DNA of 40,816 bases, taken from the NCBI GenBank assembly GCA_031262165.1, contig JAISIF010000065.1:1-40816 (forward strand), in the 5' to 3' direction. The first letter of the stretch is position 1. Each line of letters opens with the position of its first letter. Origin of the DNA: Myxococcales bacterium. GTDB lineage: Bacteria > Myxococcota > Myxococcia > Myxococcales > UBA5297. The translations under genes were made by a program, and so were the position numbers. Of this stretch, positions 1-8,308 are shown piece by piece. Below the pieces are notes generated by a model. It had not been told where the DNA came from and did no database searches. It saw nothing but the letters and a program-made list of their open reading frames with translations.

Positions 1-129
1 CGCCTTACCCAATGCCAAATTGAACCCGCATTCATTATCGCCTGGTCCAATTGGCGACGCGCTCACCAAGCCGCCGCGAGAGAGGCTCACTTGAAGTCTA
101 GATTACAACTGTAGTGCTAAGTAATCATC

Positions 130-2835
130 TCATTGCTTGACGAAGCCACGCCCAAATATCTCGTAATACCCATTCCCATCCATGTCGTCCTGCCAGAGAA
201 TCACGCGCTCGCCACTCGAGGTGCACCCAATTGCCGAACGCGACTGAAGGCCACCCTCGATATAATTGGCGCGCGTAGCGTCGCTGGGCGTCCCATTGGC
301 GTTGTAATATCGATAATAGACGTCGGTGGCCTCCCCCGTCGCGGCGGCGTCATTCGTCCAGGTCGCTGTCCAGGAGCCATCGCCATTCACGCAAATCGCT
401 GGCTGGGTGTGGTTCCCCGACGTGCTCGACACCGCGAAATCGGCGCCGCGCGAGGCCCCATTGGCGGAAAAGGCTCGGCCCCTGATGCTGTATTTGCCGT
501 CTTTGTCTTTATCGTCTTCCCAGAGGATGACGAAATCACCATTGAGCGCGCCCTGGATGACTGGGTGGAATTGTTGGCCATCAGCGACGCTGTTGACCGT
601 CTTGCGCGTAAATCGATCGCTGCCATTGGTCGTCAAGCCTTTGGCGTGGATCTGATACGACCCGTTGGCATCCGTGTCGTCCTCCCAGGTGACGACGATG
701 TTGGCATTGTCATCGAGAAAAATGTCTGGCTTGCGGCGTGATCCCTCCGCCGTATCCATCACGTTTCGATCGGCGAAGCGCTGCGAGCCATCGGAATGAA
801 ATCCGCGGACGAATATCTGAGGCATGGTCGAGTCATTGGAATAATCCTCCCAGGCGACAGAGAATCGACCGTCCGGCGCCATCGCGATCTTGGGATTGTA
901 TTGCTGCCCACTGGAGACGGAGTTCACCCTCTTGCGCCCGAAGCGCTGAGAGCCATCCGCATGGAAGCCGCGCATGTAGATTTCGTAAATGCCGTTGCCG
1001 TCCTTGTCGTCCTCCCAGACGACGACGAAATTTCCCGCGGCATCCATGGCAATGTCGGGGTGCCGCTGATCTCCGGCCGTCTCCACATTGACCGTGAATT
1101 CTTTGATCCCGCTGGCGCAGCCGCCCGCGTGAAAACCACGCGCGAAAATATCATATTTTCCCGCGCCATCGGCCGACGAGGAGTCATCCTCCCAGACGGC
1201 GATGAAATGGCCATCTGGCGCGACAGCCACGGCTGGGCCGTATTGCTGTCCAGAGCCCGTCGCGTTGATTCCGCGCGCATTGAATCCAAGGTGTCCCTTG
1301 CTGTCGTATTTATAGGTGGGCTTCGAATTCATATCGAACGTGAAGGAATATTGGTGCGCCGCGTTGCTCGGATCGCTCGGATACCAGTTGCGATCTTCGG
1401 TATTCTGTTCGGAACAATAAAATGCCGGTTTACCGCCCGGAAAAACCGAGGTGTTGCCGTCCTGGACGGTGAAGGTCTTGGCCGTGACTGTGTTCGTGCG
1501 CGGGTTGAAGATGAGTTGGCGCATCCAGCCATTGCCCGAGCCTGGGTTGCCGCGGCAGTATTGTTTGCAGGCGCTGGCCGAGGAGGCCGCGCAGCGTTTC
1601 TCGAATTGATAATCGACGAGCATTTCGTGGACGCTGTTGCCCAGATTTCCCGTGCGCTTTCGATATTCTGAATCACCAACGTGGCCGCAGACGACCATGA
1701 AGACGTTCGAATGGCGCGCGACGAGCTCGTTCCAGAGGTCGGTGCCGCGAGACCCATTCGTCGCGTAGGGGAGGCTGGGGCAAGAGCCGCCGTATTTGGC
1801 GTCGTGGGTCAAATAGCAATGGGTCGCGATGATGACGTGCCGATCGGGGTGTTTCCGAATCAGCTCATCCGCCCAACACACCGATTCCTTGCGCGGCGCG
1901 TATTCGAGGCTCAGCACCATGAACTTCATGTGGCCGACTTCGAAGAATGTATAGTTGTTCACCGTGGAATTCGATCCGCCATACCAGGATTTTCCAGCGA
2001 ATCGCTCTTTTCCAAAGTAAGTGCCGAAATGCGTATTGGAGCGGCTCGGCGTCGTCCCAATGTAATCGTGATTGCCCGTCACCATGCTGTAGGGGACATT
2101 GGCGTTGTCCAGGAGCTTATGGGCTTTGTTCGCCACCTCCCACTGCTCGATGGTGTTGTTGTTGGTGATGTCACCCAGGTGAATGGTGAATCTGATATTC
2201 TCTTTCGTTTTATTATTCACAATCCATTGGAGTTGTTTGTTGTAGTTATTCGAATCATTGCTTGTCTCCTGGGTATAGTATTGCGTGTCGGGTAAAAGCA
2301 TGACGGAGAAGGTCTCGCAATTGTCCCCACACGCCTCCACGCAGGCTTGCTTGGCCGAATCGCAGATCTTGGCATTCCCGCAGGCCTGAGGCGCGCCCAG
2401 GACGAGGCAGCCCTTGGCCGTGTCCATCGCGCACGTGGCCAGGCCGTCTCCAACGCAGCGCTGCTCACCCACGAAGCCACACTCGTCCGAACAGAGTGGG
2501 ACCGGGGGCTCGGTCGCATCGGGCTGCCCAGCGTCGATCGGCGTGTCAGGGAGGTTTGGCTCGTCGGGATCGTCTGGTTCGTCCTCGGTCGACCCAAACC
2601 CAGGGTCTTCTCCAGGGTCTGGGAGCGATGGATCGGCTTCGGGAGGGGCGTCATCCACGTCCACGTCGGGCGTGCTCGGCGTTCCAATGTCTGGGAGGGA
2701 CGTCGATGGGCCTCCAGGGTAGTCGATCGAGAGCACCGCCTCACCGCAGCCTGCCAGCGCCATCACCACCATCAGAAGAAGCGCGCGCATCGGGGCCGGG
2801 GATCTTCCAGAGAAAACGAAATGGGGCGCGGTCAT
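130..2835 (-). CDS. Lipoprotein with calcineurin-like metallophosphoesterase domain and C-terminal WEDD repeats
   Basis: The 901-residue product begins with a long basic n-region and a lipobox LAGC whose cysteine is residue 30, so it should be a lipoprotein. An AAGGAG Shine-Dalgarno seven bases before the ATG supports this start over the internal Met16. After a Pro/Asp-rich linker (about 31-110) comes a Cys-rich segment (113-173) of the kind common in myxobacterial surface proteins. A phosphoesterase domain follows (about 178-480) with the metal-binding series LPDTQ, HLGD, TGNHD, ATHC and CGHVGD. Residues about 515-901 hold roughly seven repeats of about 55 residues with a WEDD...DGNG...RGF signature, probably a beta-propeller or beta-sandwich array. 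The catalytic motifs look complete, so phosphodiester or phosphomonoester hydrolysis at the cell surface is expected. The substrate is unknown. Confidence 0.85.
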   Translation of the reverse strand: MTAPHFVFSGRSPAPMRALLLMVVMALAGCGEAVLSIDYPGGPSTSLPDIGTPSTPDVDVDDAPPEADPSLPDPGEDPGFGSTEDEPDDPDEPNLPDTPIDAGQPDATEPPVPLCSDECGFVGEQRCVGDGLATCAMDTAKGCLVLGAPQACGNAKICDSAKQACVEACGDNCETFSVMLLPDTQYYTQETSNDSNNYNKQLQWIVNNKTKENIRFTIHLGDITNNNTIEQWEVANKAHKLLDNANVPYSMVTGNHDYIGTTPSRSNTHFGTYFGKERFAGKSWYGGSNSTVNNYTFFEVGHMKFMVLSLEYAPRKESVCWADELIRKHPDRHVIIATHCYLTHDAKYGGSCPSLPYATNGSRGTDLWNELVARHSNVFMVVCGHVGDSEYRKRTGNLGNSVHEMLVDYQFEKRCAASSASACKQYCRGNPGSGNGWMRQLIFNPRTNTVTAKTFTVQDGNTSVFPGGKPAFYCSEQNTEDRNWYPSDPSNAAHQYSFTFDMNSKPTYKYDSKGHLGFNARGINATGSGQQYGPAVAVAPDGHFIAVWEDDSSSADGAGKYDIFARGFHAGGCASGIKEFTVNVETAGDQRHPDIAMDAAGNFVVVWEDDKDGNGIYEIYMRGFHADGSQRFGRKRVNSVSSGQQYNPKIAMAPDGRFSVAWEDYSNDSTMPQIFVRGFHSDGSQRFADRNVMDTAEGSRRKPDIFLDDNANIVVTWEDDTDANGSYQIHAKGLTTNGSDRFTRKTVNSVADGQQFHPVIQGALNGDFVILWEDDKDKDGKYSIRGRAFSANGASRGADFAVSSTSGNHTQPAICVNGDGSWTATWTNDAAATGEATDVYYRYYNANGTPSDATRANYIEGGLQSRSAIGCTSSGERVILWQDDMDGNGYYEIFGRGFVKQ

Positions 2836-2953
2836 CTGAACACTCCTTCTGTGTTCGTTGGCTCATAGGCGTGTGGGCCGACAAATGGCGGGAACGCGAC
2901 GGGCGACCGACCAGTCGCCTCCACGATTCGATTCGGAACCATCAATGACGACA

Positions 2954-4651
2954 TCACGGCATTTCACCATTCACCTGACACCCATTCTTCAAAGTGAATC
3001 GGTAATACCCAATCTCATCGATCCAGAACTCTCCCTGGAACGGCCAATAGACCTGCTGTTCGCTGCCAAGTTTTGGGCGGTGCAGGGTCTGGCTCTGGAG
3101 CTGCTTCGATCGATCGAAGCGCGCCTCCATGGCCTCGGTCTCCACGCGGGCTATCTCCAGTTCGAGGATCTCCTTCTGGGCGTCGAAACCGATGAGGCGG
3201 GCGAGGGCGTCGCGCAGACGCTTCTCCACGAAGTCGGCCGCCACACGGCGCGCGACCTCTTGGCTCTGTGCCAGGGCAACGAGCTGCGCCTTCTGAAGCT
3301 TGCTCCCCTTCCAGGATTCGAGCGAGCGGATCTGCCGCGCCTCGGCCTCGATGCGCACGAGTGAGCCGACGAGCTGCTCCAGGCGCTGATTGGCCTTCAG
3401 CTCATTCAGGACAGGCGAGGGGATCGCGTCTTCTTTGCCGAGCGCCTCCAGCCAGAACTCGGGCGAGCGCGGCTCAGCGACGAGCGCCTTCAAGGCCTCC
3501 TTGTGCGGCCCATAGATCGACTCGAACGACGCGAGCGCGGCACGCGCCTCTGGGTGCAGGCAGTGCGTGAAATAGACGATGGCCTTGAGGATCCACGACT
3601 CGGGCTGGAAGCTCCCGCTGAACTGCGGGGCGTGCAGCGCCTGGAGTGTGCCGAGCGCGCCGCCGTCGTCCTCGTTCTGGAGCCGCGCCCACCCGTTCTC
3701 GAAGAGCGACGCCTCCCAGAAGCGCGAGAGGCGCGGGATGCGCTCGAAGGTCAGGACCGACTCTGAAAAACGGCCGAGCGCGTAGAGCGTGCGCGCCTTG
3801 GCCAGCAGCGCCAGCTCGCCGAGCTCGCGCTCCGAGATGCGGATGGCCCTGCCAGCGTGTCGCGTGTGGGCAGCCTCGCGCGCGAGCAGCGCGATCTGCG
3901 AGGCAAACGTCGTGGTCGCGGGCGGTGTCGATTGTTGAACGCTCCCGACCGGCTTCAGCGCGCGCTCGAACAGCTCGAGCGCTGTCTCATTCGAGCCAGA
4001 GCGTGCCGCCACGAGCCCTGCCAAGTAATCGACGCGCCTGGCCTGGCGCGCCGTTGGCGCCACTGCGTCGAAGAACGCGCGCGCCTCGTCGAGTCGGCCC
4101 GCCCGCAGGCTCATGGTCCCGACGATGGCGTTCACCTCGTCGAGCAGGGCTGGTGGCAGGCGCGCGAAGCCCTCGCCATAGTCGCGATCGAGCAGGGCGC
4201 CGACGATCACGTCTTCTCCGGTCAGCGCGTTGATCTCGATGAGGCCCTCGACCGCCTCGGCATAGGCCGGGTGATTCGAGCCAGCGCGCAGGACGAAGTC
4301 GTATTGGCGCGTCGCGGCGTCGAACAGCCCGAGCGCGAGCAGGCTGTGGCCCAGCTCGATCTCGGCGCGCAGCTTCTCGGCCTCGTCCGTCACCTCAGAG
4401 AAGAGGCGCGCGGCCAATTCGAAGTTCCCGGCGAGGGCCGCCGACTGAGCTCTGGAGAAGACCGACGCCTCGGTGGCGATTCGGCTGCGCGCGGTCGATG
4501 GATCCGTCGAGTTTGCCGACGCTGACCCCAGGGCCGAGCGCGGCGTCGAGGCGGCTTGGACTTGGGCAACCGCGGGCAGCGAGGCGGTCAGAAGGAGGAG
4601 GAGGGCGACGGTCAGCAGAGACGAGCGATTCATGGAGCGGGGTTTAGCCAT
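2954..4651 (-). CDS. Secreted TPR/coiled-coil protein of unknown function
   Basis: The product is about 565 residues. The first 33 form a signal peptide (MNRSS start of a Leu-rich h-region ending AVAQVQA). The ATG at 4651 follows a TTG codon, and AGGAG lies 18 bases upstream, a long spacing; Met8 at 4633 is the alternative start. Residues about 50-390 are alpha-helical with TPR-like features such as ALAGNFELAARLF and LFDAATRQYDFVL. Residues about 415-520 are charged and likely coiled coil. The C-terminus carries the aromatic motif VYWPFQGEFWIDEIGYYRF, which I recall from myxobacterial TPR proteins. It probably acts as a periplasmic scaffold. It lies 118 bases upstream of the phosphoesterase lipoprotein on the same strand, so the two may be co-transcribed. 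No enzymatic motif is visible. Confidence 0.8.
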   Translation of the reverse strand: MAKPRSMNRSSLLTVALLLLLTASLPAVAQVQAASTPRSALGSASANSTDPSTARSRIATEASVFSRAQSAALAGNFELAARLFSEVTDEAEKLRAEIELGHSLLALGLFDAATRQYDFVLRAGSNHPAYAEAVEGLIEINALTGEDVIVGALLDRDYGEGFARLPPALLDEVNAIVGTMSLRAGRLDEARAFFDAVAPTARQARRVDYLAGLVAARSGSNETALELFERALKPVGSVQQSTPPATTTFASQIALLAREAAHTRHAGRAIRISERELGELALLAKARTLYALGRFSESVLTFERIPRLSRFWEASLFENGWARLQNEDDGGALGTLQALHAPQFSGSFQPESWILKAIVYFTHCLHPEARAALASFESIYGPHKEALKALVAEPRSPEFWLEALGKEDAIPSPVLNELKANQRLEQLVGSLVRIEAEARQIRSLESWKGSKLQKAQLVALAQSQEVARRVAADFVEKRLRDALARLIGFDAQKEILELEIARVETEAMEARFDRSKQLQSQTLHRPKLGSEQQVYWPFQGEFWIDEIGYYRFTLKNGCQVNGEMP

Positions 4652-4680
4652 CAAATCGATTCGATGTCTCTCCTGCTGTA

Positions 4681-4830
4681 GGGCGTGTCCTCGAATTCAG
4701 ACCGAGCCAGACGTAGGACGAGGAATGACAGGCCAGGCGCGAGGGGGGCCTGAAGGAAGTGACCGACGAAGCACCGACGACTGGCTTTGGCCGGACCAGC
4801 GCGGCGCGGTCCGAATTCGAGGACACGCCC
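4681..4830. mobile_element. MITE-like element with 28-bp terminal inverted repeats
   Basis: A perfect 18-bp inverted repeat, GGGCGTGTCCTCGAATTC, opens at 4681 and closes at 4830. Extended inwards, the arms match at 26 of 28 positions (4681-4708 against 4803-4830). TA lies directly left of the left arm, and a TA occurs three bases beyond the right arm, reminiscent of TA-targeting IS630/Tc1-type insertions. The 150-bp body has no convincing ORF, so a non-autonomous miniature element is likely. It occupies most of the 4652-5042 gap between the minus-strand TPR gene and ndk, starting only seven bases upstream of the AGGAG of the TPR gene. Any promoter of that gene must be inside or beyond the element. 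The rest of the gap shows nothing else I recognise. Confidence 0.7.
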
Positions 4831-5042
4831 CCTATGGCAAACACGCACCACCGACCGTTCGGAATCGCCTGACAGCATCTGGAATCCCTCAGGCATCTCG
4901 ACTAAGCTGGCGCGTTTTCTGGCCTCATCGAGATTCACGACTTCACCCGTGGGATGGCTGCCTGCCATCCCGTTTTCATTGAATCGACGCGATCGGATGA
5001 GCCTCGATCGCCCGTCGATTGAGATTGAAAGGACACCCCGAC

Positions 5043-5468
5043 ATGGCCGTCGAAAGAACCCTCTCCATCATCAAGCCCGACGCGGTCCGCAAGCACCTCA
5101 TCGGTCAGATCGTCGCCCGCTTCGACAGCGAGCGCCTCTCGCCCATCGCCTTGAAGATGAAGCACCTCTCCCGCCAGGAGGCCGAGGGCTTCTATGCCGA
5201 GCACCGCGAGCGCCCCTTCTTCGCCAGCCTCGTCGATTTCATGACGAGCGGCCCGGTGGTGCTGATGGTCCTCGAAGGTGAGGACGCCATCGCCAGGAAC
5301 CGCGCCGTGATGGGCGCTACCAACCCGGCCAACGCTGCCGAGGGCACGCTGCGCAAGCTGTTCGCCGAGAGCGTCCAGTGCAACGCGGTCCACGGCTCGG
5401 ACAGCCCGACGAGCGCCGCGCGCGAGGTCGCCTACTTCTTCGCGCAGATCGAGCAGTTCCCCGCCTGA
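5043..5468 (+). CDS. ndk: Nucleoside diphosphate kinase
   Basis: The 141-residue protein matches bacterial NDK throughout. It transfers the gamma-phosphate of ATP to NDPs by a ping-pong mechanism through a phosphohistidine, keeping NTP and dNTP pools balanced in the cytoplasm. It starts [15 protein letters not shown]. The active-site motif NAVHGSD places the catalytic histidine at residue 117, and the nucleotide-binding [12 protein letters not shown] segment is intact. Length is normal for the family. The ATG at 5043 has GAAAGGA upstream; an in-frame ATG 24 bases earlier adds eight residues absent from the family and was not used. It stands alone: the next gene begins about 200 bases downstream. 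Confidence 0.97.
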   Translation: MAVERTLSIIKPDAVRKHLIGQIVARFDSERLSPIALKMKHLSRQEAEGFYAEHRERPFFASLVDFMTSGPVVLMVLEGEDAIARNRAVMGATNPANAAEGTLRKLFAESVQCNAVHGSDSPTSAAREVAYFFAQIEQFPA

Positions 5469-5671
5469 AGCCGAACCGATCGCTGGCCAGTGAACCGCGC
5501 GCGTCGCGGAATTCCCGAGCCCGCGAATGACGTTGAAGAGGAGGATCCCTCCTCGACGGTTGGACGGTTTTCAGGAGGAATCTTCAATCGACCCGCAGGG
5601 CGCCACCCTGCTCCCGAGTCTGACTCGACAGCGCTGGCGCCCTGGGTGGACACAGGAGCATCGAGAATATC

Positions 5672-7123
5672 GTGGACGACATTCCTTTATGGGAGCTGCT
5701 CGCCGTCTGTGTGGGACTCATCGTTTCGTTCTTCTTCTCAGCGACCGAGACGGCGCTGACCTCGCTGACCGAGGCGCGCACGCAGCAGCTGCTGGAGGAG
5801 AGCAAGAACCCGAAAAACCCACTGCGCCACTGGCTCGAAGCGCCCGAGCGCATCCTCACGACTCTCCTGTTCGGCAACAACCTCGCGAACATCGGCATCA
5901 GCGCGCTGACCACGTCCATCGCGCTCAGGCTTGCGCCCAACACCTCTGGCGCGGTGGCCGTCGCGACGGGCATCACCACCTTCGTCATCCTGACGTTCTG
6001 CGAGATCACCCCGAAGACTTTGGCGCGCCGTCATGCCGTGGCCTTTGCCGAGGCGGCCATCCCTGTCATCGTCGTCCTGTCGTGGATCTTCTACCCGATC
6101 AACCACTGCCTCGTGGCCCTGAGCAATGGCCTGACCTGGCTGCTCAACGGCGGCAAGCAGCAGGAGGAGCAGCCCAAGGTGACGGGCGACGAGATCGAAT
6201 ATCTCATCGAGCTGGGCGGCCGCGAAGGCGTGCTCGACGATGTGAAGCAGCAGCTCCTGACCTCGGTCCTCGAATTCTCGGATATCGTGGTGAAGGAGAT
6301 CATGGTGCCGCGCACGCAGATGATCGGCCTCGAAAAGGGCGCGAGCTTCGACGAGGTGATGACGCTCTTCGAGGAGAGCGAGCACAGCCGCATCCCCGTC
6401 TACGACGAGTCCATCGATAACATCGTGGGCGTCTTCTACATCAAGGACGTCGCCTGCGACCTGCACCAGGGCCTCGATCCCGAGACGTTCCAGCTCTCGA
6501 AATACGTCCGCCCCGCGTTCTTCGTCCCAGAGCTCATGAAGATCAGCCGCCTGCTGCGGGAGTTCCAGAAGCGCAAGATGCACCTGGCCGTCGTGGTGGA
6601 CGAGTTCGGCGGCACGAGCGGCCTGGCCACGCTCGAAGACGTGGTCGAGGAGATCGTCGGCGAAATCCAGGACGAGCTCGACGCAGAGGAGACGCTCATC
6701 CAGCCCCTGCCCGATGGCCGCTTTGCCGTAGATGGCTCGGCCCCGCTGCGTCAGGTGGAGGAGGCGCTCGACGTCGAGTTCCCCGAGGAGGGGGACTACG
6801 AGACGCTCGGCGGCTTCGTGACGGCGCTCTCTGGCAGGGTGCCGCCCATCGGCACGCGCCTGAGCTGGGAGAAGCTGTGCTTCATCGTCCGCGCGGCAGA
6901 CGAGCGGCACGTGAGCAAGGTCGAGATCAGCCGCGCCGATGGCAGTGAAAAGCCCTCTCCGTCCGCGGCGTCCGAACCATCCGCCGAGTCGGATTTGGCT
7001 TCGGCTTCGGCTTCGAGCTCTGACGTGGCCCTGGATTCGGCTCCAGCGTCAGTGTCGGTCGATGCCACCTCCCCCGTCCCTCTGCTGAGCGGGACGTCGG
7101 CCTCTGAGCCGCCCAGCGCCTGA
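5672..7123 (+). CDS. CNNM/CorC (HlyC) family transporter with DUF21 and CBS domains
   Basis: The 483-residue membrane protein has the full architecture of the CorC/CNNM family, associated with Mg2+ (or Co2+) export. An N-terminal DUF21 domain (about 1-185) has TM helices including FFFSATETALTSL, GNNLANIG and the CEITPKTLARRH segment. A CBS pair follows (about 205-335, with IMVPRTQM and HSRIPVYDE), then a CorC_HlyC domain (about 345-425, with EFGGTSGLATLEDVVEEIVGE and LGGFV). The last 60 residues are a Ser/Ala/Pro-rich tail, longer than usual and probably disordered. The start is GTG with CAGGAG about 14 bases upstream. A hairpin terminator follows. The next gene is another putative divalent-cation exporter, which suggests a metal-homeostasis neighbourhood. 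Confidence 0.92.
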   Translation: MDDIPLWELLAVCVGLIVSFFFSATETALTSLTEARTQQLLEESKNPKNPLRHWLEAPERILTTLLFGNNLANIGISALTTSIALRLAPNTSGAVAVATGITTFVILTFCEITPKTLARRHAVAFAEAAIPVIVVLSWIFYPINHCLVALSNGLTWLLNGGKQQEEQPKVTGDEIEYLIELGGREGVLDDVKQQLLTSVLEFSDIVVKEIMVPRTQMIGLEKGASFDEVMTLFEESEHSRIPVYDESIDNIVGVFYIKDVACDLHQGLDPETFQLSKYVRPAFFVPELMKISRLLREFQKRKMHLAVVVDEFGGTSGLATLEDVVEEIVGEIQDELDAEETLIQPLPDGRFAVDGSAPLRQVEEALDVEFPEEGDYETLGGFVTALSGRVPPIGTRLSWEKLCFIVRAADERHVSKVEISRADGSEKPSPSAASEPSAESDLASASASSSDVALDSAPASVSVDATSPVPLLSGTSASEPPSA

Positions 7124-7144
7124 GCCACGACGCCATGCCACCTC

Positions 7145-7292
7145 CCCTCTCCCTTCTCCCGTCGAGAGCCCCACTCTCACGAGTGGGAGAGGAGTTTTTT
7201 TGATCCGTTGAACGCCTCAAACCATCCGCACCCTCTTCCCTCTGCCGGTCGACGGGAGAGGGCGGACGCGAAGCGCCGGGAGAGGGGAGGGC
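7145..7292. repeat. GGGAGAGGG-type intergenic palindromic repeats
   Basis: This 190-base gap holds several CCTCTCCC and GGGAGAGG arms and the segment GAGGGCGGACGCGAAGCG (about 7257-7274). A closely similar arrangement (GAGGGTCGACGCGAAGCG) recurs at 15602-15619, and in inverse orientation at 15488-15508. The CCCTCTCCC arms occur again downstream of the 31.7-kb lipoprotein gene. It looks like a REP-type dispersed repeat, some copies of which serve as terminators. Confidence 0.5.
7170..7201 (+). terminator. Rho-independent terminator after the CorC-like gene
   Basis: A perfect 7-bp stem, CCCACTC/GAGTGGG (7170-7176 and 7181-7187), with a TCAC loop is followed by seven T at 7195-7201. An alternative larger stem pairs CCTCTCCC near 7145 with GGGAGAGG at 7185-7192. 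Confidence 0.65.
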
Positions 7293-7314
7293 GGGCCACC
7301 CTCACTTACCGACG

Positions 7315-7965
7315 TTGGAGCCTACCTTGAGCCTCGCCATCCTTCTCAAGACCTTTGGCCTCATCTTCCTGGCCGAGATGGGTGACAAGACCCAGATCGT
7401 CTCGATGCTCCTGGCCACGCGCTTCGACTGGAAAAAGGCCTTTGCCGGGATCGCGCTTGCCTTCGCGCTCATCAACCTGCTCGCGGTCGCCGTCGGACAG
7501 GTCCTCTTCAACTGGATCGACGTGAGCTGGGTCAGGTTGGGCGCGGGCGCGCTGTTCGTCTTCTTCGGCGTGACGACGCTGCGCCATCGAAACGATGCGC
7601 CAGAAGAGGAGGCCGAGGGAAAGGGGCGGCACGCCGCGCACGGCCCGATCCTCACCGCGTTCCTCATGATCCTGCTCGCGGAGATGGGCGACAAGACGCA
7701 GCTCATGAGCGCCACGCTGGCCGCGCAATACTCGGGCTATGTTGCGGTCTTCATCGGATCGACGCTCGCGTTGTGGCTCGTCGCGCTCCTCGGGATGGGC
7801 GCCGGCGTCCTGCTCCTGAAGAAGGTGCCGCTCTCCCTCGTCAAGACCATGGCGGGCGGCATCTTCCTCGCGTTCGGCGTCGTCTCGCTCGTGCAGGGCG
7901 CCACGCTGCGCGGGTGGCTCCCGTGCGCCTTCGAATCTTCCGCGTTCAGGTCGATCCTGTGCTGA
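7315..7965 (+). CDS. GDT1/TMEM165 (UPF0016) family cation transporter
   Basis: The 216-residue integral membrane protein has two copies of the family signature ExGDKT: EMGDKTQIV at residues 21-29 and EMGDKTQLM at 123-131. They sit in two homologous halves of three predicted TM helices each, joined by a charged loop (about 90-110). Bacterial members export Mn2+, and eukaryotic ones exchange Mn2+/Ca2+ for protons. The start is uncertain: TTG at 7315 or TTG at 7327 both precede the first helix, and no strong Shine-Dalgarno is visible. The last 20 residues after the final helix (WLPCAFESSAFRSILC) are not typical and may be a diverged tail. It follows the CorC-like gene but is separated from it by a terminator. 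Confidence 0.9.
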   Translation: MEPTLSLAILLKTFGLIFLAEMGDKTQIVSMLLATRFDWKKAFAGIALAFALINLLAVAVGQVLFNWIDVSWVRLGAGALFVFFGVTTLRHRNDAPEEEAEGKGRHAAHGPILTAFLMILLAEMGDKTQLMSATLAAQYSGYVAVFIGSTLALWLVALLGMGAGVLLLKKVPLSLVKTMAGGIFLAFGVVSLVQGATLRGWLPCAFESSAFRSILC

Positions 7966-8043
7966 GGCGCCGAGGCGCCTTTGACGAGCGCGATGAGCTG
8001 AAATGAATCGAGGCGGCGGCGTTTGACAGCCCTCTGAGGCTTC

Positions 8044-8210
8044 CCTAAGGACCTATCCCTTCATTCTCCCGTCGCCCCAGTTGTCCGTGAAACGCCAGTC
8101 TTCGTTGCTTCGCTCTTCACTTCCGACTGGAAGCTCAAAGCCTCGCACCTCGTCTGGCATTCCCCGTCCGGCGCGGTGCAAAGGTCCTCATGAAGGGATA
8201 AGTCCTAAGA
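8044..8210 (-). mobile_element. TIR element copy A (full length)
   Basis: This is a full-length member of the dispersed family, inverted relative to copies B and C. The left end CTAAGGACCTATCCCTTCAT pairs with the right end, whose complement reads CTTAGGACTTATCCCTTCAT. Inside, the complement carries the ACGGGGAATGCCAGA core, a CTTCCAGTCGGAAG hairpin and GGCGTTTCACGGAC, as in B and C. It lies between the GDT1-type gene and the MXAN_5187-like gene and fills half of that 343-base gap. The remainder (8211-8308) is an AT-rich leader with no other feature I can name. Confidence 0.75.
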
Positions 8211-8308
8211 ATTTTCGTTTTTTTTCGAGACCGAACAACCTCTGGGTAGGGCGTGCATCTAACGCCGCTTCCGTTTCGCCAGCAGCCATGAATAGAGGGG
8301 ATTCATCT

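Noticed and set aside
5738-6910. A 390-codon minus-strand frame opposite the CorC-like gene
   Set aside because: The plus-strand gene has complete CBS and CorC domains; the antisense product has no recognisable feature.
8081-8308. A 76-residue N-terminal extension of the MXAN_5187-like protein
   Set aside because: The extension is translated from TIR element copy A; AGAGGGG before ATG 8309 gives a clean start at the TM helix.
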